Shown: positions 24,462 through 32,935 of the stretch, in pieces
Layout: the number at the start of each line of letters is the position of its first letter
How positions within the stretch are numbered: position 1 is the first letter of the stretch
Source: UBA4466 sp963925035
GTDB taxonomy: Bacteria > Bacteroidota > Bacteroidia > Flavobacteriales_D > Crocinitomicaceae
Reading direction: 5' to 3'
NCBI GenBank assembly: GCA_963925035.1
Contig: CAWUSK010000056.1
Location: 1 to 33,631 of the forward strand
Length of the DNA: 33,631 bases
The notes under the pieces: generated by a model
What the model was told of the DNA's origin: nothing
Seen by the model: the letters and a program-made list of their open reading frames with translations, nothing else
The model's database searches: none
Made by a program: the position numbers and the translations under genes

Positions 24462-25817
24462 CTATTTTCCGATGCAGAAATTTGCAAAAATATTTGCAAG
24501 AAGATCATCTTCCGATATATCACCAGTAATGCTTCCTAAAAAGTGCATTGCTTGACGGATATCCATTGCCACGAAGTCTGCTGTGATATTTGTTGCTAAT
24601 CCATGAGATGCTTGTTCTAAGGAAATTGCCGTTTTACGAAGGGCCTCATGGTGCCTTGCGTTCGAAATAATTATATCATCCGACAGGTTAAAATCTCCCT
24701 TCACAGCAGATGACAACCAACTTTTTAGGTTTTCTATATTCTCTCCTCCTTTTGCACTGATAAGTAATGCTTCTGGATCTGCAGCAACAGTGGCAATGTC
24801 CATTTTGTTCACCACTGAAATTATTTTTTTGTACGGATGCCTGAATTTCAATTCTGCAACCCAGTTTTGTACAAATGCAACATTTTCTGGCTTTGTTCCA
24901 TCAGCAAGACACAACACTATCTTCGCTTGTTCAATCTTTTCTTTGGAACGTTCAATTCCCATTGCTTCAATTTCCTCCGCTCCATCACGAATTCCAGCTG
25001 TATCTATTAAACGGAAAATGATTCCATCGATATTCAGTGTTTCCTCAATAACGTCTCGCGTTGTCCCTTCAATGGCGGAAACAATTGCGCGTTCTTCTCC
25101 CAATAATTGATTCAATAGGGTGCTTTTTCCGGTATTCGGTGCTCCAACAATTGCAACAGGAACACCATTTTTTATAGCATTTCCTAATTCAAACGATTGA
25201 GCCATACGCTTAACGTGCTTTAGAACACTTGATACAAGGGCTTTTAATTCGTTTCGATCCGCAAACTCTACATCCTCTTCCGCAAAGTCAAGTTCTAACT
25301 CGACTAAAGAAGCAAAATGAATCAATTGTTCTCGCAAGTCCTTCAATTCACTTGAAAACTTACCACGTAGTTGCTTTAGGGCGATATCATGCGCGCTGCG
25401 CGATTGAGATGCAATTAAATCCGCTACAGCTTCTGCCTGAGACAAGTCTAAATTTCCATTCAAAAAAGCGCGCTGTGTGAACTCTCCTGGGTTTGCCATT
25501 CTGGCTCCATTAGAAGTTAGCGCTGTGATTATTTTTCCTTGGATAAACGAAGAGCCATGACATGAAATTTCGACGCTTTCTTCTCCAGTATAACTCTTTC
25601 CGTGTTCAAATATCGTTACCAATACCTCATCGATAAGTCCTTCATCTGAAGAAACCGTTCCAAAGTGCACGGTATGTGAATTTTTATCTTTTAGTGGTTT
25701 AGAAAAGATCGCTTCCGTAACCTCAAAAGATTTATCCCCCGAAAGGCGGATCACACCAATTGCTCCAACTCCATTTGCTGTTGCCAATGCACAAATTGTA
25801 TCTTGATTTTCTAACAT
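24462..25817 (-). CDS. mnmE: tRNA uridine-5-carboxymethylaminomethyl(34) synthesis GTPase MnmE
   Basis: With MnmG it installs the cmnm5 group on wobble U34 of several tRNAs. The 451 residues have the full family layout: N-terminal formyl-folate-binding domain (DTICALATANGVGAIGVIRLSG), a helical domain (AVADLIASQSRSAHDIALKQLRG), a G domain with P-loop GAPNTGKS (225-232), GTTRD (251-255), DTAG (272-275) and NKMD, and the invariant C-terminal CIGK. Cytoplasmic. The -7 box TACTTTTG ends 5 nt before the ATG, the same arrangement as at the amidase, so the mRNA is probably leaderless. It is convergent with the lectin gene. Confidence 0.97.
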   Translation of the reverse strand: MLENQDTICALATANGVGAIGVIRLSGDKSFEVTEAIFSKPLKDKNSHTVHFGTVSSDEGLIDEVLVTIFEHGKSYTGEESVEISCHGSSFIQGKIITALTSNGARMANPGEFTQRAFLNGNLDLSQAEAVADLIASQSRSAHDIALKQLRGKFSSELKDLREQLIHFASLVELELDFAEEDVEFADRNELKALVSSVLKHVKRMAQSFELGNAIKNGVPVAIVGAPNTGKSTLLNQLLGEERAIVSAIEGTTRDVIEETLNIDGIIFRLIDTAGIRDGAEEIEAMGIERSKEKIEQAKIVLCLADGTKPENVAFVQNWVAELKFRHPYKKIISVVNKMDIATVAADPEALLISAKGGENIENLKSWLSSAVKGDFNLSDDIIISNARHHEALRKTAISLEQASHGLATNITADFVAMDIRQAMHFLGSITGDISEDDLLANIFANFCIGK

Positions 25818-25822
25818 TGGTG

Positions 25823-25830
25823 CAAAAGTA
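25823..25830 (-). promoter_or_regulatory. -7 box TACTTTTG of mnmE, leaderless spacing
   Basis: Exact TAnnTTTG match on the minus strand, 5 nt before the mnmE ATG. Box and spacing are the same as at the amidase gene (7825-7832). No -33 TTG in range. Confidence 0.5.
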
Positions 25831-25852
25831 ACGGATTATAAAACACGGTCAT

Positions 25853-25883
25853 AAAAAAACCTCTATCAATAACGATAGAGGTT
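25853..25883 (-). terminator. Intrinsic terminator behind the T9SS cargo gene
   Basis: A perfect 10-bp stem AACCTCTATC / GATAGAGGTT with a 6-nt loop; on the minus strand it continues into T7. It ends transcription of the gene at 25903-27318 just before the mnmE promoter. Confidence 0.85.
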
Positions 25884-25902
25884 CTAATAATTAAGTTCAA
25901 TT

Positions 25903-27318
25903 TTATTTTTTACCCAATTTTATTAAAACGGTTTCAGTTCCATTCGTTATTCGAACGATATAAATTCCTTTAGATAAATTTGAAACATCAAACGTGTCTT
26001 GTGCTTTATCAAAAGAGCTAATTATTTTTCCTGAAAAATCAACTAATTCAACTTTGCTTTCAGCATCAATGCCTACTACTTGAAAAGATGTTTCAACAGG
26101 GTTTGGAACGATGAAGAAGCTTTCAGTTTTCAACTCATCAATTGATGCACATGCATTTACATTAATTATTGCATTTGCAGTGTTCATACAGTTATTACCA
26201 TCAGTATATGTGTAAGTAATCGTGTGAGCTCCAAGACCCGCTGTAGAAGGTGTAAATGTTCCACCTGAAACTCCCGTTCCTGAATAAGCTCCACTTGCAG
26301 GTGCTCCTTGCGTTAAACTAAAAGCCGAATTATAAACACAAACATCCGATAAAGCTCCCATCGAAACTGTTGGTAAAGCATTTATTATAAGATCTGCCGT
26401 ATTATCCGTACCTGTAGTCGCTGGGTTTGAAGAAACAACACGAACTCTATAACCCGCTCCAGCTGCAATTCCTGAAGGAATAGATGTAGCAATAGAAAGT
26501 GCACCAGAAGCTGTTGAGCTCAAGGTTCCAATGCTCGTTGGAGCAGCAAACGAACCTGCCGCATCAGACAATTGAGCTGTATAAACGTTACCTGCAGTAA
26601 AAGTTCCTGTAGAATTAAAGTTAACCGTACCTGTTGGTGTAGAATTAAAGCACCAACTTGCCGGACTTGCGTCGTTTGTTGTAGAAATTGAGTTTGATAC
26701 ACTTGCTATTCCCGAAATCAATACGTGATCGATAGAAAATGCTGGGTCTAAACCGCCTCCACCGTTTTGCCATTTAAATCTAATTTTAAATGCTGGTGAA
26801 TTGTTCCAGGCTGGTAAAGAAACTGATTCTTGCGTCCATGAAGAGGTGTTTACGTAGCTCGTGCCTGTTGATACCCAAGTCGCACCTCCATCATTAGAGT
26901 ACTCCATTGTTCCAAATGATGTGCCTGTTTGACCCGCCGATAAATACCAGAATGAAACAGTTATATTCGTATAAGTAGATGCATTAATAGAAGTTGCAAC
27001 CTCTGAGTTTTGATTTGACGCCGAACCTGTGTCAAAATTTGCATTACAGACTCCTAGACCGCCGCAAACCGATTGATTTGTAACATGCATATACAAAGAT
27101 TGCGGTCCATTTACAAATGTTCCAGGCTGATTTGGTGTGTCAGGAATAAGCCCTGAAAACCCAAGGTATGCATTGTTTACAACCCAGTTATTTGTTCCTG
27201 AACCTGTATTCAAAGTCCATTGCGAGGACCCCGTTTCAAAATTGTCTTGAAATAACGTTGTTTGTGCAAATGTTTGAGAAATAAACATAGAAGCTCCCAG
27301 TAGTAATAGTGTTTTCAT
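25903..27318 (-). CDS. Secreted jelly-roll protein with T9SS type A sorting domain
   Basis: Exported protein of 471 residues. Signal peptide MKTLLLLGASMFISQTFAQ. Residues 20-205 form a MAM/jelly-roll-like domain with the common start LFQDNFETGSSQWTLNTG, a strand NITVSFWYLSAGQ, and FKIRFKWQNGGGGLDPAFSIDHVLI. Residues 205-390 are Ig-like, with the pattern GTFTAGNVYTAQLSDAAGSF and GAGYRVRVVSSNPATTG. The end (FFIVPNPVETSFQVVG to VLIKLGKK, with NLSKGIYIVRI) is a type A sorting domain for export across the outer membrane. No catalytic motif is visible, so adhesion or scaffold is likelier than an enzyme. A -7-like box TACTTTTA lies at 27341-27348. Confidence 0.87.
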   Translation of the reverse strand: MKTLLLLGASMFISQTFAQTTLFQDNFETGSSQWTLNTGSGTNNWVVNNAYLGFSGLIPDTPNQPGTFVNGPQSLYMHVTNQSVCGGLGVCNANFDTGSASNQNSEVATSINASTYTNITVSFWYLSAGQTGTSFGTMEYSNDGGATWVSTGTSYVNTSSWTQESVSLPAWNNSPAFKIRFKWQNGGGGLDPAFSIDHVLISGIASVSNSISTTNDASPASWCFNSTPTGTVNFNSTGTFTAGNVYTAQLSDAAGSFAAPTSIGTLSSTASGALSIATSIPSGIAAGAGYRVRVVSSNPATTGTDNTADLIINALPTVSMGALSDVCVYNSAFSLTQGAPASGAYSGTGVSGGTFTPSTAGLGAHTITYTYTDGNNCMNTANAIINVNACASIDELKTESFFIVPNPVETSFQVVGIDAESKVELVDFSGKIISSFDKAQDTFDVSNLSKGIYIVRITNGTETVLIKLGKK

Positions 27319-27472
27319 AGTATTAGTTTAAAAGTTTGGTTAAAAGTAAATTATTTAAAAATTATATGCAAATATGCCTTCTCGTTGAGTGAATTAAGTA
27401 CTCAGATGTTGTTGCCATTTATATTTAAGTCAATCAAAATAAGCACTCTTTTTTAATCGTAAAAAGGCCGAG

Positions 27473-27916
27473 TTAATTTCGCTTCATAGAAAAAAACAAT
27501 TTTATCAAATCAGCGCACTCCGTCTCCATTATTCCTGATTCTACAACTGTTTTTGGATGATAAACACCTATGTGTTTTCCCGCCCCTCGCTTTTCATCTT
27601 TTGCGGCAAAAATTACTTTACCTATTTGCGACCAATACAACGCCCCTCCGCACATTGTGCAGGGTTCAAGCGTGACATATAATGTACAGTCTTTCAAATA
27701 CTTTCCCCCTAAAAAATTTGAAGCGGCTGTTATTGCTTGCATTTCTGCATGAGCCGTAACATCCGTTAATTGTTCTGTAAGGTTATGCGACCGTGCAATT
27801 ACTTGATTTTTACATACCACAACTGCTCCAACAGGAACTTCTCCAACCTCAAAGGCTTTTTGCGCTTCTTGAAAAGCTTGCTTCATGAAATAATCATCAT
27901 TGTATGGAGTAATCAT
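27473..27916 (-). CDS. tadA: tRNA-specific adenosine deaminase
   Basis: Converts A34 to inosine in tRNA-Arg(ACG). The 147 residues match the family. The zinc site is His56 with catalytic Glu58 in TAHAEMQAI, and Cys86 and Cys89 in EPCTMCGGAL. The N-terminus (YFMKQAFQEAQKAFEVGEVPVGAVVV) and the NLTEQLTDVTAHAE stretch are typical of TadA rather than of guanine deaminase, though small bacterial deaminases are easily confused. It is divergent from the LD-carboxypeptidase gene; box TAATTTTG (27935-27942) lies 18 nt before its ATG. Confidence 0.93.
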   Translation of the reverse strand: MITPYNDDYFMKQAFQEAQKAFEVGEVPVGAVVVCKNQVIARSHNLTEQLTDVTAHAEMQAITAASNFLGGKYLKDCTLYVTLEPCTMCGGALYWSQIGKVIFAAKDEKRGAGKHIGVYHPKTVVESGIMETECADLIKLFFSMKRN

Positions 27917-27934
27917 AGCCTATTATTTATTCTT

Positions 27935-27942
27935 CAAAATTA
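27935..27942 (-). promoter_or_regulatory. -7 box TAATTTTG for tadA
   Basis: Exact TAnnTTTG match on the minus strand in the 43-bp divergent gap. A 7-of-8 match TAAATTTA on the plus strand (27948-27955) ends 4 nt before the ATG of the LD-carboxypeptidase, so two promoters would be packed almost back to back. Confidence 0.45.
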
Positions 27943-27959
27943 ATCAATAAATTTACGGC

Positions 27960-28862
27960 ATGAACTTATCCATTGAAGCACTTCAAAAAGGAGATATAAT
28001 CGCAATTGTTGCGCCAGCGAAAGCAATAGAGCATGAATATGTTTCTTTTACGAAAGAGAAAATGGAAGCCTTGGGTTATAAGGTCATTATTGGGAAGTAT
28101 GCACTAGGAAGATTTCAATACTACAGTGGTACAATTCCTGAACGACTTTCTGATTTTCAAGAAGCATTGGACAATCCTGATGTGAAAGCTATACTATGCG
28201 CTCGTGGCGGTTACGGATGTGTTCAACTCGTGGATATTCTCAATTGGAGTTCTGTTTTACGACAGCCCAAATGGATCATTGGCTTTAGCGACATTACAGT
28301 TTTTCATCAACGATTACAAAAATTAGGTCTTAAAAGTATTCATGGTACAATGCCCTTGAACTTTAAAGAAAGTTCAGATGAAAGCTTTTCAACTTTAATC
28401 AAGGCGCTGGAACAAAAAAACTACTCAATAAAGTCACAACCTCATACGAACAATAAGTTGGGAACAGCCGAAGGAATGCTTGTGGGTGGAAATCTTTCTA
28501 TATTATACAGTCTCTTAGGAACAGATGATCAAATCGATTACAGTAACACCATTTTATTTATTGAGGACATCTCTGAACAACTTTATGTTTTAGACAGAAT
28601 GATGTTCGCCTTTAAAAAAGCAGGGATTTTGGATAAAATCAAAGGCCTTATCGTTGGTGGAATGACGAACATGCCCGACACAACACCACCAATCGGAGAA
28701 ACAACAGAGCAAATCATTTTAAAGCATTTTCAATATTCAAAAACACCGGTTTGTTTTGATTTCCCTGCCGGACACATCAATGACAATCGTGCTTTACGAT
28801 TTGGTTCAAGGGCACAATTATCAGTAACTGAAGACGGTATTGAGCTAAAAATTGATGATTAA
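27960..28862 (+). CDS. LD-carboxypeptidase (peptidase S66)
   Basis: Serine peptidase that removes the terminal D-Ala from tetrapeptides during murein recycling; relatives (MccF) inactivate microcin C. The 300 residues are of normal length. The catalytic triad is Ser110 in WIIGFSDITVF, Glu202 in LFIEDISEQLY and His272 in FPAGHINDN. Also typical are IVAPAK at the start and ILCARGGYG near residue 80. There is no signal peptide, so it is cytoplasmic and fits recycling. The stop overlaps by 4 bp with the stop of the convergent small T9SS gene. Confidence 0.93.
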   Translation: MNLSIEALQKGDIIAIVAPAKAIEHEYVSFTKEKMEALGYKVIIGKYALGRFQYYSGTIPERLSDFQEALDNPDVKAILCARGGYGCVQLVDILNWSSVLRQPKWIIGFSDITVFHQRLQKLGLKSIHGTMPLNFKESSDESFSTLIKALEQKNYSIKSQPHTNNKLGTAEGMLVGGNLSILYSLLGTDDQIDYSNTILFIEDISEQLYVLDRMMFAFKKAGILDKIKGLIVGGMTNMPDTTPPIGETTEQIILKHFQYSKTPVCFDFPAGHINDNRALRFGSRAQLSVTEDGIELKIDD

Positions 28863-29185
28863 ATCACCAAAAACCTTCGTGTTATTGCTTGGCCATCGAG
28901 TTTAACCTCAACAATATAAGTTCCAACTGAAAGACCATCTAGGAAAAATCCGTTTTTTTCAACCTCCCATGTTCCTACATACGTCCCTTTCGTGCTAACG
29001 ACTTTGCATGTTGAGCCTTCAGGAGCATTTAAATAAATTGCCCCACTGGAAGGATTTGGAAAAACAGCAATTTCATATTCCGCCAAAATTCTTTTTTGAG
29101 ATACTTGTACTATTTCATTGTCTGATGATTGAGCGTTTAAGGCGAAAACACACCCTAAAGCCAGAAAAAGGAGAGTGTTTTTCAT
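28859..29185 (-). CDS. Minimal T9SS protein: signal peptide plus sorting domain
   Basis: Protein of 108 residues. Signal peptide MKNTLLFLALGCVFALNAQ, then only about 17 residues (SSDNEIVQVSQKRILAE) before a type A sorting domain: YEIAVFPNPSSGAIYLNAPEG, VVSTKGTYVGTWEV, LDGLSVGTYIVEVKLDGQAITRRFLVI. Sorting domains normally follow a large cargo that they take through the outer membrane, where they are cut off or lipid-anchored. Here no cargo is present and no frame upstream continues it, since the divergent sdhC promoter begins 120 bp away. It may be a small exported peptide or the stump of a deleted gene. The signal peptide and domain are both clear. Confidence 0.82.
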   Translation of the reverse strand: MKNTLLFLALGCVFALNAQSSDNEIVQVSQKRILAEYEIAVFPNPSSGAIYLNAPEGSTCKVVSTKGTYVGTWEVEKNGFFLDGLSVGTYIVEVKLDGQAITRRFLVI

Positions 29186-29305
29186 GACGATTGTTTTAAC
29201 AGTTCGACTTGGTAACGGTTTAGGCGTGATTTGTTACATTTTTAATTTCTTTATTTAAAATAAGTCTAAATAGTGAAATAAGGCCCTTCTTTTTTTTTGA
29301 ACTGT

Positions 29306-29313
29306 TATCTTTG
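29306..29313 (+). promoter_or_regulatory. -7 box TATCTTTG for sdhCAB
   Basis: Exact TAnnTTTG match 33 nt before the sdhC ATG, in the divergent spacer. No TTG at -33, but a T9 run lies just upstream. The leader would be about 25-30 nt. Confidence 0.5.
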
Positions 29314-29346
29314 TAAGATAAAATATTTTTAACTCAAACTTCTATC

Positions 29347-30039
29347 ATGAGTAAGTCAGGTATGCTAAAATCCTCAATCGCGAGAAAAGTTGCGATGGCA
29401 CTTTCCGCATTTTTTCTAATGTTTTTCTTGCTTCAACATTTAGCGATTAATATTACATCTGTGTTCAGCGCGGATACGTTTAATGAATTATCCCAGTTCA
29501 TGGGTACAAATCCAATTGTTCAATTTGTGATGCAGCCAATTTTATTATTCGGTGTATTGTTTCACTTTATCATGGGATTTGTATTAGAATTTAGAAACAG
29601 AGGGTCACGTAATGTGAACTATGTTAAAAATAATGGGTCAGCTAATTCGTCTTGGATGAGTCGCAACATGATTTTATCAGGTTTAGTCATTCTTGCATTC
29701 TTCTGTTTACATTTTATCGACTTCTGGATTCCAGAAGTCAACACAAAATTTGTCCAAGGAAATTGGTCAGGAATGGGACATGAAGGATTGTTAACGGGTG
29801 AATTCAGATATTTCCACGAACTACAAGAAAAATTTGAAAACCCTATTCGCGTAGGTGTTTATTGTTTAGCGTTTATTTTCCTTGCCCTACATTTATTGCA
29901 CGGATTCAACTCAGCTTTCCAATCTGTTGGAGCAAACAATAAGTATACAAAAGGATTGAAAAAATTTGGAACTGCTTACGCGATTCTAATCCCATTAGGC
30001 TTTATTTTTATCGCCCTTTTCCACCATTTTAACCATTAG
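29347..30039 (+). CDS. sdhC: Succinate dehydrogenase cytochrome b558 subunit
   Basis: Membrane anchor of complex II, binding haem b and menaquinone. The 230 residues hold five hydrophobic segments, as in the fused-anchor b558 family of Bacillus subtilis SdhC and Wolinella FrdC; accordingly no sdhD follows. Candidate haem ligands are His residues in LLQHLAIN, LFHFIMGF, FCLHFIDFW and ALHLLHGFNS. The start at ATG 29347 gives a short basic N-terminus (SKSGMLKSSIARK), usual in Bacteroidota. It is first in the operon, with 14 bp to sdhA. Confidence 0.95.
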   Translation: MSKSGMLKSSIARKVAMALSAFFLMFFLLQHLAINITSVFSADTFNELSQFMGTNPIVQFVMQPILLFGVLFHFIMGFVLEFRNRGSRNVNYVKNNGSANSSWMSRNMILSGLVILAFFCLHFIDFWIPEVNTKFVQGNWSGMGHEGLLTGEFRYFHELQEKFENPIRVGVYCLAFIFLALHLLHGFNSAFQSVGANNKYTKGLKKFGTAYAILIPLGFIFIALFHHFNH

Positions 30040-30053
30040 AAACTTTAGTGAAT

Positions 30054-32057
30054 ATGGCAAAATTAGACTCAAAAATTCCAGAAGGACCACTAAAAGATAA
30101 GTGGACAAATCATAAAAATCACATTAACGTTGTTAACCCGGCCAACAAACGAGCAATTGATGTAATCGTTGTTGGAACTGGATTAGCCGGTGGTTCAGCC
30201 GCTGCTTCTCTGGCTGAAATGGGATACAGTGTAAAAGCATTTTGCTTTCAGGATTCACCTAGGCGTGCGCACTCGATTGCAGCACAAGGAGGAATCAACG
30301 CTGCGAAGAACTACCAAAACGATGGAGATTCAATATTTAGACTTTTTTACGACACTATAAAAGGTGGCGATTATCGTTCGCGTGAGGCAAACGTATATCG
30401 ATTAGCAGAGGTTTCTGCAAACATCATTGATCAATGTGTAGCTCAAGGTGTTCCTTTCGCTCGTGATTATGGCGGACTTTTGGATAACCGTTCATTTGGT
30501 GGCGTTTTAGTTTCTAGAACTTTCTACGCAAAGGGACAGACAGGACAACAATTATTGTTAGGAGCTTATTCTGCGATGAACCGTCAAATCGGGAAAGGAA
30601 AAATAAAAATGTACAACCGTCACGAAATGTTAGAGTTGGTGAAGGTTGATGGAAAAGCAAGAGGAATTATTGCTCGTAACCTAGTTACAGGTGAGATTGA
30701 AAGACATTCTGCACATGCTGTTGTAATCGCTTCCGGTGGTTACGGTAACGTGTTCTACCTTTCCACAAATGCAATGGGATCTAATGTAACAGCAGCATGG
30801 AGAGTTCACAAAAAAGGAGCTTACTTTGCTAACCCTTGTTATACTCAAATTCATCCAACTTGTATTCCACGTTCAGGAGATTACCAATCGAAGTTGACGT
30901 TAATGTCAGAATCGTTGCGTAATGATGGCCGTATTTGGGTTCCAAAAAACATGAAAGATGTTGAGGCAATCAGAAACGGATCTAAAAAACCTGTTGAACT
31001 TACAGAAGAAGAAAGAGATTATTACTTAGAAAGAAGATATCCTGCATTTGGTAACTTGGTGCCTCGTGACGTTGCCTCAAGAGCTGCAAAAGAACGCTGT
31101 GATGCTGGTTTTGGTGTAAACGCAACTGGAGAAGCTGTATTCTTAGATTTCGCCAGTGCAATTATGCGTTACGGAAAAGAACAAGCAACAATTCAACACG
31201 AGCACGATGCTTCGGATGCTAGAATAAAAGAATTAGGAACAAACGTTATCGAAAACAAATACGGTAACTTATTCCAAATGTATGAGAAGATTACTGATGA
31301 TAATCCATACAAAACACCAATGATGATTTATCCTGCCGTTCATTATACTATGGGGGGTGTTTGGGTAGATTACAACTTAATGACAACGGTTCCAGGTTGT
31401 TATGCTGCTGGAGAGGCAAACTTCTCTGATCATGGAGCAAACAGATTAGGGGCATCTGCATTAATGCAAGGATTAGCAGATGGATACTTCGTATTACCAT
31501 ATACAATTGGGGATTATTTAGCGGGCGACATTAGAACAGGTGAGATTCCAACAAATACACTAGAGTTCGACGAAGCTGAAAAATCAGTTGTTGACCGATT
31601 GGATAAATTTATTAATAACAAAGGAACAAAGTCTGTAGATCACTTCCATAAATTACTTGGTAAAGTAATGTGGGATAAAGTTGGAATGGCGAGAGACGAA
31701 AAAGGATTAACAGAAGCAATTGCTGAAATCCGTCAAATTCGTGAAGATTTCCATAAAGATGTATTTGTTCCTGGAACAGTGCATGAATTTAACCCAGAAC
31801 TTGAAAAAGCTACACGAGTAGAAGACTTTTTAGAGTTAGGTGAGTTATTTGCAACAGATGCTTTATTAAGAAAAGAATCGTGTGGTGGACACTTTAGAGA
31901 AGAATCTAAAACAGAAGATGGTGAAGCAAAAAGAGATGATGAAAACTTTGCGTATACCGCTGCATGGGAATGGACTGGAGACCCAGGAAAAGCCAATTTA
32001 CACAAAGAAGAATTAACGTTTAACGATATTGAGTTGAAACAACGCTCATACAAATAA
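30054..32057 (+). CDS. sdhA: Succinate dehydrogenase flavoprotein subunit
   Basis: Oxidises succinate to fumarate with covalent FAD; the complex lies on the cytoplasmic face of the inner membrane. I prefer ATG 30054 over an in-frame GTG at 30048, giving 667 residues. Visible are the dinucleotide motif DVIVVGTGLAGGSAAASLAEMG, the flavin-linking His in SPRRAHSIAAQGGINAA, and RDYGGLLDNRSFGG. Later come TQIHPTCIPRSGDYQS, the HYTMGGVWVD stretch around the active site, and RLGASALMQGLADGYF. The length and the long insert near residues 305-340 (KNMKDVEAIRNGSKKP) are those of the Bacteroidota type. It is 9 bp before sdhB. Confidence 0.97.
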   Translation: MAKLDSKIPEGPLKDKWTNHKNHINVVNPANKRAIDVIVVGTGLAGGSAAASLAEMGYSVKAFCFQDSPRRAHSIAAQGGINAAKNYQNDGDSIFRLFYDTIKGGDYRSREANVYRLAEVSANIIDQCVAQGVPFARDYGGLLDNRSFGGVLVSRTFYAKGQTGQQLLLGAYSAMNRQIGKGKIKMYNRHEMLELVKVDGKARGIIARNLVTGEIERHSAHAVVIASGGYGNVFYLSTNAMGSNVTAAWRVHKKGAYFANPCYTQIHPTCIPRSGDYQSKLTLMSESLRNDGRIWVPKNMKDVEAIRNGSKKPVELTEEERDYYLERRYPAFGNLVPRDVASRAAKERCDAGFGVNATGEAVFLDFASAIMRYGKEQATIQHEHDASDARIKELGTNVIENKYGNLFQMYEKITDDNPYKTPMMIYPAVHYTMGGVWVDYNLMTTVPGCYAAGEANFSDHGANRLGASALMQGLADGYFVLPYTIGDYLAGDIRTGEIPTNTLEFDEAEKSVVDRLDKFINNKGTKSVDHFHKLLGKVMWDKVGMARDEKGLTEAIAEIRQIREDFHKDVFVPGTVHEFNPELEKATRVEDFLELGELFATDALLRKESCGGHFREESKTEDGEAKRDDENFAYTAAWEWTGDPGKANLHKEELTFNDIELKQRSYK

Positions 32058-32066
32058 GAAAGCGAC

Positions 32067-32816
32067 ATGAAATTAATACTTAAAGTTTGGCGTCAAAAAA
32101 ACAGTAACGATAAAGGAAGTATTCAAACTTATCCTATTGATAATGTTTCTGAACACATGTCATTTTTAGAAATGATGGACGTGTTGAATGAACAACTTAT
32201 TACACAAGGAACTGAGCCTATCGCATTCGATCACGATTGTCGTGAAGGAATTTGCGGTATGTGTTCCATGTATATCAACGGAGAAGCGCACGGGCCTGAT
32301 AGAGGCGTTACAACATGTCAATTGCACATGCGTAAATTCAACGATGGGGATACAATTTACGTAGAACCATTTAGAGCAAAAGGTTTCCCTGTTATAAAAG
32401 ATTTAGTTGTTGATAGGTCTGCTTTCGACCGTATACAACATGCGGGAGGATTTATTTCTGTGAACACTTCAGGTAATACACAAGATGCTAACAACATTCC
32501 GATTCCAAAGGATGATGCTGATAAAGCTTTTGACGCGGCCACTTGTATTGGTTGTGGAGCATGTGTTGCATCATGTAAAAATGCATCTGCAATGCTGTTT
32601 GTATCTGCAAAAGTTTCACAATTCTCATTATTACCTCAAGGTAAAGTAGAGGCCAAACGACGTGTATTAAACATGGTGGAACAAATGGATAAAGAAGGGT
32701 TTGGAAATTGTACAAATACCGGAGCTTGTGAAGTTGAATGTCCTAAAGGAATTTCATTAGAAAACATCGCACGTATGAATAGTGAGTACTTAAAAGCTTC
32801 ATTAGCATCAGATTAA
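32067..32816 (+). CDS. sdhB: Succinate dehydrogenase iron-sulfur subunit
   Basis: Carries electrons from FAD to quinone. The 249 residues have the [2Fe-2S] ligands in DHDCREGICGMCSMYING plus a later Cys in TTCQLH. The [4Fe-4S] and [3Fe-4S] ligands are in CIGCGACVASCKNAS and in GACEVECPKGI. All expected cysteines are present. It is the last gene of sdhCAB and is followed by a strong terminator. Confidence 0.97.
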   Translation: MKLILKVWRQKNSNDKGSIQTYPIDNVSEHMSFLEMMDVLNEQLITQGTEPIAFDHDCREGICGMCSMYINGEAHGPDRGVTTCQLHMRKFNDGDTIYVEPFRAKGFPVIKDLVVDRSAFDRIQHAGGFISVNTSGNTQDANNIPIPKDDADKAFDAATCIGCGACVASCKNASAMLFVSAKVSQFSLLPQGKVEAKRRVLNMVEQMDKEGFGNCTNTGACEVECPKGISLENIARMNSEYLKASLASD

Positions 32817-32844
32817 AACAACTACCGTTTTTCATATAAAATTG

Positions 32845-32873
32845 AAGGTGAAGTTATACTTCACCTTTTTTTT
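32845..32873 (+). terminator. Intrinsic terminator of sdhCAB
   Basis: A perfect 10-bp stem AAGGTGAAGT / ACTTCACCTT with a 3-nt loop, followed by T8 (two T shared with the stem), 29 bp after the sdhB stop. Confidence 0.88.
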
Positions 32874-32935
32874 GGCATTAAAGTTTTTTTAAAAATTTAT
32901 TTAATTGTAACTTTAGTGTAACTAAAACAAATTCT

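Noticed and set aside
26010..26030. FDKAQDT in the T9SS domain of the 25903-27318 protein, reminiscent of translated REP-like repeats
   Set aside because: Only one copy is seen in the window and the sorting domain has normal length, so chance similarity is enough.
31733..32068. Minus-strand frame of 111 codons across the end of sdhA
   Set aside because: Shadow of the sdhA coding sequence; Ser-rich with no family features.
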